Positions 17,826-26,090 of a stretch of DNA of 64,000 bases are shown here, piece by piece. The notes under the pieces were generated by a model. The model was not told where the DNA came from and ran no database searches. It worked only from the letters and a program-made list of their open reading frames with translations. Source of the DNA: Aliagarivorans taiwanensis DSM 22990 (GTDB lineage Bacteria > Pseudomonadota > Gammaproteobacteria > Enterobacterales > Celerinatantimonadaceae). Both the position numbers and the translations under genes were made by a program. The stretch covers positions 56,257-120,256 of the forward strand of contig NZ_AUBZ01000010.1 in NCBI RefSeq assembly GCF_000429505.1, read 5' to 3'. Each line of letters opens with the position of its first letter. The first letter of the stretch is position 1.

Positions 17826-18488
17826 ATGTGGTTAACATCCCTTTCTGCGCTTGAGCGGCGCAATGTGCTGATCTTGGCACTGTTTCATGTTGTGACGATT
17901 GCAGCCAGCAACTATCTGGTGCAGCTTCCGTTTACTATCTTTGGTTTCCACACCACGTGGGGAGCCTTTACCTTTCCTTTCATTTTCCTGGCAACCGATT
18001 TAACTGTGCGCCTGTACGGTGCCGAGCGGGCCCGCAAGATTATCTTTGCGGCGATGCTGCCGGCACTGGTGTCGAGTTATGTGGTATCGGTGCTGTTTTT
18101 TGAAGGGGCCTTCCAAGGTTTTGGCCAGTTGTTGGTGATTAACACCTTCGTGGCGCGTATCGCATTGGCGAGCTTCCTGGCTTACGCGCTAGGCCAACTG
18201 TTAGATGTGAAGGTGTTTAACCGTCTACGCGGCAACAAGCGTTGGTGGATTGCGCCGACCGCCTCGAGCTTTTTCGGCAACTTGGCCGATACCATGCTGT
18301 TCTTTTCGGTGGCCTTCTATGCCAGCTCCGATGCCTTTATGGCTGAGCACTGGGTAGAGATAGCTTGGGTCGATTATGTATTTAAGGTGGCGGTGAATCT
18401 GTCGCTGTTTGTGCCGCTCTACGGCATGTTGCTGGCGTTTATCCAGCGCCGCTTGGGTCTGCAACCGGCTAAGGTTGCTTCCGAGTAA
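17826..18488 (+). CDS. yhhQ: Queuosine precursor transporter YhhQ (DUF165)
   Basis: A 220-aa protein (E. coli 221) with six membrane helices. FHTTWGAFTFPFIFLATDLTVRLYG is the DUF165 signature, and SSFFGNLADTMLFF follows in the second half. It takes up preQ0/preQ1 for tRNA queuosine synthesis. The ATG at 17826 is chosen over in-frame starts upstream because it follows AGAAGG at the right distance, gives the family length, and leaves the preQ1-type riboswitch outside the coding region. It stands alone on the plus strand, divergent from the SMC operon, and is followed by a hairpin terminator. Confidence 0.92.
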   Translation: MWLTSLSALERRNVLILALFHVVTIAASNYLVQLPFTIFGFHTTWGAFTFPFIFLATDLTVRLYGAERARKIIFAAMLPALVSSYVVSVLFFEGAFQGFGQLLVINTFVARIALASFLAYALGQLLDVKVFNRLRGNKRWWIAPTASSFFGNLADTMLFFSVAFYASSDAFMAEHWVEIAWVDYVFKVAVNLSLFVPLYGMLLAFIQRRLGLQPAKVASE

Positions 18489-18498
18489 CGCCCTTGTT

Positions 18499-18542
18499 CA
18501 ATACCGTGGAATGTCTCACGGTATTGATCTTGATAAGTTTTT
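18499..18542 (+). terminator. Rho-independent terminator candidate after yhhQ
   Basis: A 10-bp perfect stem (18499-18508 with 18517-18526) around an 8-base loop, starting 11 bp after the yhhQ stop. The T run (18537-18542) begins about 10 bases after the stem, later than ideal. Confidence 0.55.
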
Positions 18543-18590
18543 ACTCAAATCGTTGTGCTAGGATGTTGTTACGGTAATTAGGTGTCTAGC

Positions 18591-19178
18591 ATGATGTTGA
18601 TTAAAAAGAAGAATATTAAATATCTACCGCTTCTTGTTTTCCCCTTGTGGGCAGTCATAGCTGCGTGTGAACCCGTTGATCGTGACTTTCGTGATTCGGT
18701 TGAGGCCTATAAAGAGCAGCAGCTGAGCGAGGGTGATGAGTTTCGCCGTTACGTATATCTGGCTGAGTTGGAGCGAAGCTGGCTTGGTCACGATACTAAT
18801 GAAAGTGGCGTGCGTGATGACGTAGAAGCGCTGCTGCGTGGTATGGAACTCAACGCTGAAGAGTTTAGCGCTAGCATGGGCTATGCCGCTTTGCTGCAGG
18901 AGCTGATGCGCTCGACAACCGATGGCCAGACCATTCGTGTGGCTCACTATCTGGGCTTATCCCTCAACTGCATGAACGAGGTGTTGCACCAAGGTTATCA
19001 AGAGGTGCAGCTGGAGATCGAACGTCTGCAGTTCAACAACGAACTGCGCCTTCATCGCTATCAAGAGCAAGTGGAAGTGATGATGAACGACCCCCACGCC
19101 CATGGCGACAGTCGTTCAATGGAGCGTTTCTGCAATACCATGAAGACCCGTTATCAGCAGTATCACAAATTCGGCTAG
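18591..19178 (+). CDS. Predicted lipoprotein with EF-hand-like loop, function unknown
   Basis: About 195 aa. Basic N-terminus (MMLIKKKNIKY), hydrophobic segment, then a lipobox-like VIAAC, so probably a lipoprotein anchored at about residue 26. The segment HDTNESGVRDDVE looks like the Asp-rich loop DxNxxGxxDD seen in many small secreted proteins of marine gammaproteobacteria and may bind calcium. The rest is helical and charged. Starts possible at ATG 18591, ATG 18594 or GTG 18582; ATG 18591 is preferred for distance from TTAGGTG. I do not recognise a family or role, and neighbours give no hint. Confidence 0.55.
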   Translation: MMLIKKKNIKYLPLLVFPLWAVIAACEPVDRDFRDSVEAYKEQQLSEGDEFRRYVYLAELERSWLGHDTNESGVRDDVEALLRGMELNAEEFSASMGYAALLQELMRSTTDGQTIRVAHYLGLSLNCMNEVLHQGYQEVQLEIERLQFNNELRLHRYQEQVEVMMNDPHAHGDSRSMERFCNTMKTRYQQYHKFG

Positions 19179-19205
19179 CCCGAGTGATAACCAGAGTGCT
19201 AGCCG
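19172..19205 (+). terminator. Weak hairpin over the stop codon of the lipoprotein gene
   Basis: CGGCTAGC (19172-19179) and GCTAGCCG (19198-19205) form an 8-bp stem with an 18-base loop, followed by only TTT. It may be a terminator. Confidence 0.35.
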
Positions 19206-19236
19206 TTTGAGAATGCTCGGGTATAGATAGAGCGCG

Positions 19237-19677
19237 TTAGTTAGTCGCTGTACCTTCGCGTCGGCTGCGCTCTTCAACTAGCATCGTTTTGAGCTGCTCT
19301 TCATATTGTTTGGCTAGTTTCAGGCTGGCTGCGGCACCCTCTCGGCTGATCTGCTCTGATACCGCCAAGCTTTTTTGTCCCACTGGGCTTTTGTAGAATG
19401 CCAGCAACTCTTTGATCTCGGCATCGCTGAAGTACTTGGCATACAACTCTTTAAACTCGGGCGCTAAGTTGCTCCAGGTGATGTGCTGTTGTGACCAGCT
19501 GTCGAGAACATCCTGATAATCAGCCAGTGCCGAGTTTTGGCTAATTAGATAGCGATTGAGTTGGCGGTGGATCCGCTCAATAGACTTGGGGCCGGCGAGA
19601 GTATCGACCAACTCATCGACCGGGGCTGCCTGTAGGCTGAAGCTTAGGCAGAGCAGCAACAAACTGAACTTTTTCAT
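19237..19677 (-). CDS. DUF2059 domain secreted protein
   Basis: A 146-aa protein with a signal peptide (MKKFSLLLLCLSFSLQAAP, cut near residue 18). The helical core ELYAKYFSDAEIKELLAFYKSPVGQ is the DUF2059 signature (PF09832): a short helical domain of unknown function in secreted proteins of proteobacteria. The C-terminus is charged (VEERSRREGTATN). It lies alone on the minus strand, with AAGGAA ahead of the ATG. Confidence 0.82.
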   Translation of the reverse strand: MKKFSLLLLCLSFSLQAAPVDELVDTLAGPKSIERIHRQLNRYLISQNSALADYQDVLDSWSQQHITWSNLAPEFKELYAKYFSDAEIKELLAFYKSPVGQKSLAVSEQISREGAAASLKLAKQYEEQLKTMLVEERSRREGTATN

Positions 19678-19775
19678 TTTTCTTCCTTGAAATCAGTTGA
19701 TAAGCAGCGCTTAATGCGTCTCGATTAAGCTTAACAGTAGCTGAGAAGCAACACGAATTAATTTTAGGAGTCGTT

Positions 19776-20207
19776 ATGGCCAAGGCGAAACCGCTGGTCA
19801 AACTACATAGCTACGGGATCTACTCGACCTGGGACAGCGAGGACAAATCGCTACCGCAAATTAAACAGTTCACGCTGGACGTTGAAGCCAAACTAGAGGT
19901 GGAGTTCGGCATGATCATCAACATCAAAAAAGCCCGCGGCGAAAAGCTGGTGTACTGCATCTATCACCCCGATATTCCCGATGAAGACGGCGAGGTGATG
20001 GCCCCGTTTCGTGGCGAAGAGTACATTCGCAGCAACGATTGGAACTTCTATCTGGGCGACACCATCTGGGCGCCGGTCAGCAACAAGCTGGGCGACTGGC
20101 GGATGACCATCGAGATCGACAACAAGATCGTTGCCGACAAAACCTTCAATCTCTACGTGCCCGATACTGGCAACGAGGCTGACTTCTTTAAACGCCGGGG
20201 AATGTAA
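19776..20207 (+). CDS. DUF3859-like conserved protein
   Basis: A 143-aa soluble protein, probably all-beta: KLHSYGIYSTWDSEDKSLPQ, strands around EVEFGMIINIKKARGEKL, and a closing IDNKIVADKTFNLYVPD. The pattern of an HxxGIY start and a tail reading DKxFxLY fits the DUF3859 family of marine gammaproteobacteria, whose role is not known. TTTTAGGAG precedes the ATG. It lies between two unrelated minus-strand genes. The family call is from memory of the motif layout. Confidence 0.62.
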   Translation: MAKAKPLVKLHSYGIYSTWDSEDKSLPQIKQFTLDVEAKLEVEFGMIINIKKARGEKLVYCIYHPDIPDEDGEVMAPFRGEEYIRSNDWNFYLGDTIWAPVSNKLGDWRMTIEIDNKIVADKTFNLYVPDTGNEADFFKRRGM

Positions 20208-20222
20208 ACTGCGCGTCAATGA

Positions 20223-20639
20223 CTACAACTGACAGTTCAGCATCCAGCTAATCCCGTATTGGTCGCTAATCCGGCCAAAGCGGGCGCCCCAAAAGGTGTC
20301 TTGTAAGGGATGTATCACCTGGCCGTTCTCCGCCAGAGCATCAAACACTTTTTGCTGCTCTGCCAAGTCGTTAAAGTTTAGATTCAGCTCGATGCTTCCT
20401 GCATGGGGCTGTAGCTCTTCGCCGGGCATACCATCAGAGGCCATAAACTCCAACTGCCCGGCTTTAAAGTGGGCGTGCATCACTTTCTGTTTTAGCTCAT
20501 CGGGGATGGGGGCGTCGCTGGGGTTGTCGCCAAAGCGCATCATGGTGGTGATGTCTCCGTTAAAGCAACGTTGATAAAACGCCAGCGCCAGCTCGGCCTG
20601 ACCGGCCAAGTTCAAGTAGGGAATAATGGCTTGCATCAC
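20223..20639 (-). CDS. VOC-family protein, PhnB/glyoxalase-like
   Basis: A 138-aa protein starting AIIPYLNLAGQAELALAFYQRCF, the standard opening of PhnB-type vicinal-oxygen-chelate proteins, with two beta-alpha-beta-beta-beta units and a closing DTFWGARFGRISDQYGISW. Members bind a metal and often form dimers; PhnB itself has no proven reaction. Convergent with the DUF3859 gene, 15 bp apart. Substrate unknown. Confidence 0.87.
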   Translation of the reverse strand: MMQAIIPYLNLAGQAELALAFYQRCFNGDITTMMRFGDNPSDAPIPDELKQKVMHAHFKAGQLEFMASDGMPGEELQPHAGSIELNLNFNDLAEQQKVFDALAENGQVIHPLQDTFWGARFGRISDQYGISWMLNCQL

Positions 20640-20718
20640 TGCTCCTTAAAAAGGTAAGGACCTAAAGCAAAAACTAGCCTAAATCTGGGCCGGATTGTGT
20701 GAAAATTTCTGTTGCCAG

Positions 20719-21396
20719 CTAATGGCTGCTCGCTGGAACAATCCATTCATTGAAAGCACGCTGCTGTTGGCGATAGAGCGGCGTGCAGTAGTGGGCCTGA
20801 TAGTGCGGCCGAAACTGCATCAGCGAAGACGTTCCGGGGTGAGCGCCATAGGCCAGACAATAGCTAAAGGCGAGCAACTGTTGCTGGCGCTGAAAGTTGA
20901 GCTGACTACTTAGCCGAGGTTGAAGCTCAAGTTGCGCAGCCAGCCAGTCGCGCTGGGCATCGAGAATGGCTTCGCTTTGGGCGGCATCGAGGGTGTTGAG
21001 TAACAGCAAGGTCGCCAACGCTTGGCGGTGATAGCTGGGGTCGCCAAGCCACACTTGATGGCTCTGCCACTGCTGGGCCAGCCCCTGATAGCGACGATAC
21101 TGCAGCAGGTTGGCCAGGCCAAGGCTGTGTTGTATTGGCGAGGTGTAGCGCTTGGCTTGCTGCAGTTGCTCGCTGGCATTAGCCAGCCATTGCAGCAATG
21201 CATCTGCTTGCTCAGGGTTATCGAGTGGGTCTTCGAGGGGAAAGGGCAACTCAAGCTGCCGGTTGATGGCTTTGGCGAATCGCCCAAAGGGGGCTTGTTC
21301 AGTCAGCCAGCTACGTAACTCGGTTTGCGCGTTGGCCTGCGCTGCGGAGAAACCGAACAGCGCTATTACAATCAGCATAGCTCGCCAACACCTCAC
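20719..21396 (-). CDS. Secreted protein of unknown function
   Basis: A 225-aa protein with a signal peptide (MRCWRAMLIVIALFGFSAAQANA, cut near 23). The mature part is helical and rich in Gln and Leu, with three Cys in the last third (SYCLAY, HYCTPLY). I do not recognise a family. It lies upstream of the VOC gene, 79 bp away, and downstream of the NUDIX gene, 73 bp away, all on the minus strand, so co-transcription is possible. Confidence 0.6.
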   Translation of the reverse strand: MRCWRAMLIVIALFGFSAAQANAQTELRSWLTEQAPFGRFAKAINRQLELPFPLEDPLDNPEQADALLQWLANASEQLQQAKRYTSPIQHSLGLANLLQYRRYQGLAQQWQSHQVWLGDPSYHRQALATLLLLNTLDAAQSEAILDAQRDWLAAQLELQPRLSSQLNFQRQQQLLAFSYCLAYGAHPGTSSLMQFRPHYQAHYCTPLYRQQQRAFNEWIVPASSH

Positions 21397-21469
21397 GATA
21401 ACCTCCGCTACCAGCTAACTCATGCCAGCTTAATCAATAACTGGATAGCTGCGCAAATACTCCACAGGC

Positions 21470-21874
21470 TTAAGCGGCGTACTTGCGCACTAATTTAGTT
21501 AATTGCTTGGAGCTTAGATGTTGGTGTAGCTGGTCGATGGGTACCCATTGGCGCTGGCGTTGATGCTGTTCGGGCCAGCGCTCCAGCTCCTGTTGTACAT
21601 CCATCAGGTAGAGTTTGCAGTGGCGCTTCTTGCCATTTTTTACTGCCTTTAGTTTGGCGGACTTATTCATCGGAATCACCTTACCAAGCAGCCCAGCCTC
21701 TTCAAAGGCTTCGCGCTCGGCTTGAGTTCGGTCTACCGTGCGCTGCTCGCGCCAGCCTTTAGGCACCAACCACTCGCCCGAGGCTCGGCTGGTTATCAGA
21801 CAGATTTGCACAACACGTTGGCTGCCTTGTGCCACTTCCCTGACCGGGATGATCATCACATGGGTTGGCTTCAT
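21470..21874 (-). CDS. NUDIX hydrolase, diphosphoinositol-phosphatase-like
   Basis: A 134-aa single-domain NUDIX protein. The Nudix box is present as PKGWREQRT followed by AEREAFEEAGLLG, with the REUXEEXGU half intact. The first Glu of the usual G-x5-E is Thr here. The PKG-W start and the short length suit the DIPP/ApnA hydrolase group, which splits diphosphate bonds in nucleotides or inositol phosphates. The metal-binding Glu pair (EE) is kept, so it is probably active. True substrate unknown. Confidence 0.82.
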   Translation of the reverse strand: MKPTHVMIIPVREVAQGSQRVVQICLITSRASGEWLVPKGWREQRTVDRTQAEREAFEEAGLLGKVIPMNKSAKLKAVKNGKKRHCKLYLMDVQQELERWPEQHQRQRQWVPIDQLHQHLSSKQLTKLVRKYAA

Positions 21875-21915
21875 GGGTGAATTCTCCCTGCAATTATTCT
21901 CGTTACCGTTCGCAC

Positions 21916-22161
21916 CTAGAGTGAGATTTTGCCTTTTAAGTAGGCCTTAATCAGTGACTCGATAATCTTCTGCACCGAGCGCTCTTCTTCGATGGCCCGG
22001 ATCTTTAACGCTTTCAGCGTTGCCGGATCGAGGCGCAACGAAGTGTTCTTCTTTGATTTTTCCGACTTAGGTTTATCCGATTTAGGTTTATCGGATTTAG
22101 GCTTATCAGAATTAGGTTTATCCGACTTCGCCGTTTTATCGGTTTTACTGCTCTTTGCCAT
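21916..22161 (-). CDS. Ribbon-helix-helix-like protein with a repetitive Lys/Ser/Asp/Pro N-tail
   Basis: An 81-aa protein in two parts. Residues 1-37 are a low-complexity tail built from repeats of SDKPK. Residues 38-81 (NTSLRLDPATLKALKIRAIEE...) have the strand-helix-helix pattern of a CopG/Arc-type ribbon-helix-helix DNA-binding domain. The tail is strongly basic and probably disordered. No toxin gene lies beside it, so a lone regulator or nucleoid-binding role is more likely than an antitoxin. Family assignment by pattern only. Confidence 0.65.
   Translation of the reverse strand: MAKSSKTDKTAKSDKPNSDKPKSDKPKSDKPKSEKSKKNTSLRLDPATLKALKIRAIEEERSVQKIIESLIKAYLKGKISL
22061..22120. repeat. Four 15-bp tandem repeats encoding (SDKPK)n
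   Basis: Four consecutive 15-bp units, the first at 22061-22075 (TCCGACTTAGGTTTA), with a few third-base changes between units. They lie inside the ribbon-helix-helix gene, and the unit length is a multiple of three, so copy-number changes keep the frame. Confidence 0.9.
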
Positions 22162-22350
22162 CTAGTTAACCATAGACTGAAATTATGACGTCATTATGTC
22201 ACTTTGGTGATTTGGCTGAGTTAGTCAACCGATTTGTGACAGCTTTGGGATTTCACAATAATTTTCAAGTAATTACTTGCGAAAACAGTGGCTCAGAGCT
22301 TGTTCGGATATGAGGTTAGCGCAGGATATTGAAGTGGGGCGGAATCAAAC

Positions 22351-22377
22351 AACGGAGAGACAAGGCGTCTCTCCGTT
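22351..22377 (-). terminator. Hairpin terminator candidate after ygfZ
   Basis: Arms AACGGAGAGAC (22351-22361) and GTCTCTCCGTT (22367-22377) pair perfectly around a 5-base loop, 31 bp beyond the ygfZ stop. On the minus strand it is followed by GTTTGATT, a weak T-rich stretch. Confidence 0.6.
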
Positions 22378-22408
22378 CGGTTAACGGGCTTTACTCTCTA
22401 ATCGACTT

Positions 22409-23356
22409 TTACTCGCCAATAGAGTAGGGCAGTTGTGCCAAGGTAAACTGGCTGCTGTCATCACCACTGAGGCGGAAACGCGCATCGGCTTCCAGCTCTT
22501 TATCACTGACGGCTAGCAGTTCAATATGCTCGGGCTCGATGGCCACGGCTTGCAGCACGGTGGCCTTGGCGCGCCAATTCTCGCCTAGTTGCAGCTCCAG
22601 CTTGTCGCCAGCTTCTGGCAGGCGTTGGCTGTGGCCCACCAAGCGGTGAGTGGCTCGCTTGTTAATGCCGCGATAGCGGGCGCGGGCGATGGTTTCCTGT
22701 CCGGTGTAACAGCCCTTGCTAAAGCTGATTGCCTCGAGGCTGTCCAGGTTAAGCGCCTGCGGGATAAACTCGCCACTGGTGGCGGCTTCAAGCATCGGTA
22801 GACCAGAGGCGACTTGCCCAGCCAGCCACACTTGGTTGGCATCCAAGGTGTTATCAGCGGGCTGCGCTGTTAGCCCTTGCTGGTTGATCACCAGGTAGCG
22901 TACTCGTGGGCCATCGAGGCGAATGCATACGCCGCCATCGTTCAGTAGGCCGCCGTGGTTGGCCAGGTTCTCGTCAAACTGCTCGCTAATAAAGCTGGCA
23001 GCTTGGTTACCCATGACTGCGGTAAGGCTCAGGTTCTCTGGCTCACTGATCTCGACCTTGGCGAACACCGCGTACTTTTTCAGCTCGGCTAGCTGGGTAG
23101 CTGCAACTGACTGCGGCTGCAGATAGAGGAAGCGCTGCTCATCAAGGCGTACCACTCGGATCACCGACCAGGTCTTGCCTTTTGGGTCGCAGTGGGCGCT
23201 TAGGCTGTGTTGGCCAACTTGTAAGGCGCTCACATCGCAGGTGAGCTGTCCTTGTAGGTAGCTGGCCGCCTCTTCACCGCTTACCTCGGTGATATGCCAT
23301 TGGCTGAGGCCTTGAACAAAAATCGGGGGAATGGGACACAATGCATTGGTTGTCAT
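22409..23356 (-). CDS. ygfZ: Folate-binding iron-sulfur cluster repair protein YgfZ
   Basis: A 315-aa protein of the GcvT-like fold (E. coli YgfZ 326 aa). The conserved motif KGCYTGQE, with the reactive Cys, is intact, as are the N-terminal LQGQLTCDVSAL block and ARARYRG. YgfZ binds tetrahydrofolate and helps keep Fe-S enzymes such as MiaB and succinate dehydrogenase active. It is divergent from sdhE, which matures the flavin of the same dehydrogenase, a pairing also seen in other gammaproteobacteria. Confidence 0.93.
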   Translation of the reverse strand: MTTNALCPIPPIFVQGLSQWHITEVSGEEAASYLQGQLTCDVSALQVGQHSLSAHCDPKGKTWSVIRVVRLDEQRFLYLQPQSVAATQLAELKKYAVFAKVEISEPENLSLTAVMGNQAASFISEQFDENLANHGGLLNDGGVCIRLDGPRVRYLVINQQGLTAQPADNTLDANQVWLAGQVASGLPMLEAATSGEFIPQALNLDSLEAISFSKGCYTGQETIARARYRGINKRATHRLVGHSQRLPEAGDKLELQLGENWRAKATVLQAVAIEPEHIELLAVSDKELEADARFRLSGDDSSQFTLAQLPYSIGE

Positions 23357-23671
23357 GGTTTAACTCCGTTGCCGCTGGCAAGCCAGGGAACCTAGTGATT
23401 AGCCGTGTGAGCCTGCTTTGTCTGCGTTTCTTCTTGGCTAAGGTTAAAGCGTTGTTGCAAGCATACTACAAAAAAAGCGTTGGCAACGCAGCACCTTGAG
23501 GCCTGAAAGCGCCGTTTCTCCATTTGGATAAACGAAGTGATGAACAGCCAGCAATTGGTGGTTTTAGTGAGCTGAATTTCTGACAAGTAACCACGAATTT
23601 GGTATGGTTTGCAGCGAAAAATCCCGGCTAGTCTATTTGCCGGTGATGCGGTTTTAGCCTCGAGGAAAAAC
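23357..23671. other. 315-bp divergent intergenic region, ygfZ / sdhE
   Basis: It holds the promoters of both genes. The one clear structure is a 13-bp perfect palindrome, GCGTTG-G-CAACGC, at 23477-23489, next to a run of seven A. It could be an operator, but no bound protein can be named. A minus-strand reading frame through this region is not convincing as a gene. Confidence 0.45.
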
Positions 23672-23917
23672 ATGCAACAAAGTAAATCACGCTTAAAGTG
23701 GGCCTGTCGGCGCGGAATGTTGGAGCTGGACGTGCTACTGATGCCATTCGTTGATGAAGCCTATGACCAACTTAGCGAAGCCGATCAAGCAGCCTTCCGT
23801 CGCTTGCTAACCTGTGATGATCCGGATCTGTTTAGCTGGTTTATGGGTCACCGTGAATGCGACGATCCTGAGTTGGCGAAGATGGTGAATGTCATCCTCA
23901 AGCGCATTAAAGCATAA
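23672..23917 (+). CDS. sdhE: FAD assembly factor SdhE (YgfY, CptB)
   Basis: An 81-aa protein (E. coli 88) that helps attach FAD covalently to SdhA and FrdA. The conserved RRGMLELD motif near the N-terminus and SWFMGHREC are intact. The ATG at 23672 is chosen because it starts the family core and has CGAGGAAAA before it; an upstream in-frame start would add 21 unlikely residues. Its 3' end overlaps the ygfX start by 29 bases, the usual gammaproteobacterial arrangement. Confidence 0.92.
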   Translation: MQQSKSRLKWACRRGMLELDVLLMPFVDEAYDQLSEADQAAFRRLLTCDDPDLFSWFMGHRECDDPELAKMVNVILKRIKA

Positions 23918-24287
23918 GCTTCAGGCCAGGCGCTCTCTTAGTTACCTGGCCTTAGTCTTTCTCTCTACGCTAGTGATGCTGGCGGTCATTCGCCAACACT
24001 GGCAACTTCTCAGCGTCAGCACCTTACCCCTGATTAATCTGGTCTTCGGCCTGCTGCACTGGTGGCGCTACCGCCCCCGGTTTAGTTTTTCAGCCGAGCA
24101 GCTTTGGCTAGCCGATTCAGGCGATCAAGCGCCGTGGCAGTGGAGTCAACGAAGTCGGGTGGGCTTGGGCTTTTGTTTGGTGGTTGCACAACGCCAAGGT
24201 GAGCGCCGCTATTGGTTGGTGTTCGCCGATAGTGCTGAAGATAGCGACTACCGGCGATTGTGTGCGGTGATCAACTTGCTCGCTTAG
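23889..24287 (+). CDS. ygfX: YgfX (CptA) inner-membrane protein
   Basis: A 132-aa protein with two adjacent membrane helices (about 18-35 and 43-58) followed by a cytoplasmic part ([17 protein letters not shown]...). This layout, and the position directly after sdhE with overlapping frames, identifies YgfX/CptA, reported in E. coli as a membrane toxin acting on FtsZ and MreB with SdhE as its partner; that role is disputed. Its end overlaps the convergent nadB by 4 bases. Confidence 0.72.
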   Translation: MSSSSALKHKLQARRSLSYLALVFLSTLVMLAVIRQHWQLLSVSTLPLINLVFGLLHWWRYRPRFSFSAEQLWLADSGDQAPWQWSQRSRVGLGFCLVVAQRQGERRYWLVFADSAEDSDYRRLCAVINLLA

Positions 24288-25894
24288 TCGAGCTGACCGC
24301 CGTGGTAGAAGCTGTTGGGATCGAGAATGGTCGGTTTCGCTTCCGGTAGCTTGTCGGGGTAGTCCTGGTTGTAGTGCAGCCCGCGACTCTCGTGCCGCTG
24401 CATCGCGCAGGCGACGATAAGCTCCGCCACTTGTACCAAGTTACGCAACTCTAGCAGGTTGTTGCCTACGCGGAAGTTGGAGTAGTACTCGAAGATTTCT
24501 TGCTGCAGCAAATGGATGCGGCGCATCGCTCGCTCCAAACGCTTGTTGGTGCGCACAATACCCACGTAATCCCACATAAACAGGCGTAACTCGTGCCAGT
24601 TGTGGGTAATGATCACTTCTTCATCGGAATTGCTTACCTGGCTTTCATCCCAGTCTGCCAGTTTCGATACCAGCTCAACCTTATCGAGGCGCTGGTGGAT
24701 ATGCTTGGCCGCGCTGTGGGCAAACACCACGCACTCTAGCAGCGAGTTACTGGCCATACGGTTAGCGCCATGCAAGCCGGTGTAAGCAACTTCACCGATG
24801 GCATACAAGTTGGCGATATCGGTCGCGCCGTTGAGGTCGCTGACTACTCCGCCACAGGTGTAGTGGGCTGCGGGCACCACCGGGATCGGCTGTTTACGGA
24901 TATCGATCCCCAGCTCTAAGCAGCGCTTGAGGATGGTGGGGAAGTGGAGCTCGATAAACTCATCGTCGCGATGGCTGATATCTAAGTACACACAATCGCT
25001 GCCAAAGCGCTTCATCTCGTAGTCGATGGCGCGTGCTACCACATCTCGCGGGGCCAGCTCTTCGCGCTTGTCATGATCGGGCATAAAACGGGTGCCATCG
25101 GCCCGTTTTAGCAGAGCGCCTTCGCCGCGTAGCGCTTCGGTAAGCAGGAAGTTACGCGCATCGGGGTGATACAAGCAGGTTGGATGGAATTGGTTGAACT
25201 CCATGTTGGCCACCCGGCAGCCTGCGCGCCACGCCATAGCGATGCCATCGCCGCTGCTGACATCTGGGTTAGAGGTGTACTGATAGACCTTACTGGCACC
25301 GCCGGTCGCTAAGGCGACAAACTTGGCGCGAACCACTTCAACCCGCTCGCGGTTACGGTTCCAGATATAGGCGCCCACCGCGACTTTGTTCTCGCCCTGC
25401 TGCTCGGTGATAAGGTCAACTGCATTGAAGCGTTCTAGCAGGGTGATGTTGGGGTGAGCCAGCACCTTGCTTACCAAGGTACGTTGCACCGCTTTACCGG
25501 TGGCGTCGGCGGCGTGCAGAATACGTCGACGGCTATGGCCACCTTCGCGGGTCAGGTGGTAGTTGGTCTCGCCGCTGGCGTCTTGTTCTTGGTCGAACGG
25601 AACGCCTAAGTTAATCAGCCAATCGATGGAGGCCTTGCTGTTCTCGGCGGTGTAGGTCACCGCCTCTTCATCACATAGGCCATCGCCGGCAATCAAGGTA
25701 TCGTTGACGTGTTGTGGGACACTGTCGTTCTTGTCGAACACGGCGGCTATCCCGCCCTGAGCATAATAAGTCGAGCCTTCCTTCAACGGCCCCTTGCTCA
25801 AAACGTGGACTTTGGCATAATCAGCTAGATTAAGGGCAAGAGTCAGGCCGGCAGCGCCACTTCCTATAACCAGTACGTCGCTTGTGTATTCCAT
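24284..25894 (-). CDS. nadB: L-aspartate oxidase
   Basis: A 536-aa flavoprotein (E. coli 540) that oxidises L-aspartate to iminoaspartate, the first step of NAD synthesis. It opens with [17 protein letters not shown], the FAD-binding GxGxxG motif. The substrate-site segments [10 protein letters not shown] and [11 protein letters not shown] and the HPTCLYHP block are intact. The start ATG at 25892-25894 is chosen because the homologous N-terminus begins there; a longer reading frame would run into the rpoE promoter region. It is divergent from rpoE, as in E. coli. Confidence 0.96.
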   Translation of the reverse strand: MEYTSDVLVIGSGAAGLTLALNLADYAKVHVLSKGPLKEGSTYYAQGGIAAVFDKNDSVPQHVNDTLIAGDGLCDEEAVTYTAENSKASIDWLINLGVPFDQEQDASGETNYHLTREGGHSRRRILHAADATGKAVQRTLVSKVLAHPNITLLERFNAVDLITEQQGENKVAVGAYIWNRNRERVEVVRAKFVALATGGASKVYQYTSNPDVSSGDGIAMAWRAGCRVANMEFNQFHPTCLYHPDARNFLLTEALRGEGALLKRADGTRFMPDHDKREELAPRDVVARAIDYEMKRFGSDCVYLDISHRDDEFIELHFPTILKRCLELGIDIRKQPIPVVPAAHYTCGGVVSDLNGATDIANLYAIGEVAYTGLHGANRMASNSLLECVVFAHSAAKHIHQRLDKVELVSKLADWDESQVSNSDEEVIITHNWHELRLFMWDYVGIVRTNKRLERAMRRIHLLQQEIFEYYSNFRVGNNLLELRNLVQVAELIVACAMQRHESRGLHYNQDYPDKLPEAKPTILDPNSFYHGGQLD

Positions 25895-26005
25895 TGCAGT
25901 GTTCTTGATGCTTGTTGTCAGACTGGATGAGGCGCTAGTGTAACCGAAATACAAGATGCTGTGCAGTGTCGCGCTTGCCAAATGAAATAAAAACGAATTG
26001 ATGAG

Positions 26006-26033
26006 AACTTTTTTGAAAAGCAGTAGTCCTAAA
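26006..26033 (+). promoter_or_regulatory. Sigma-E-type promoter of rpoE
   Basis: GAACTT at 26006-26011 and TCCTAA at 26028-26033 are separated by 16 bases. This matches the sigma-E consensus (GGAACTT, 16-17 bases, TCxxA) and the known autoregulated promoter of rpoE in E. coli. The rpoE ATG is 57 bases downstream of the -10. Confidence 0.66.
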
Positions 26034-26090
26034 AAGTGCGCCACCGAAAAAGCTACCGAATTTCAAGCATTAGGGGGTCGGTAGCATACA

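Noticed and set aside
21916..22161. The ribbon-helix-helix gene as an antitoxin
   Set aside because: No small toxin-like gene overlaps or adjoins it on the same strand.
23392..23673. A 93-residue minus-strand frame between ygfZ and sdhE
   Set aside because: It covers the divergent promoter region, has no ribosome-binding site and no recognisable sequence.
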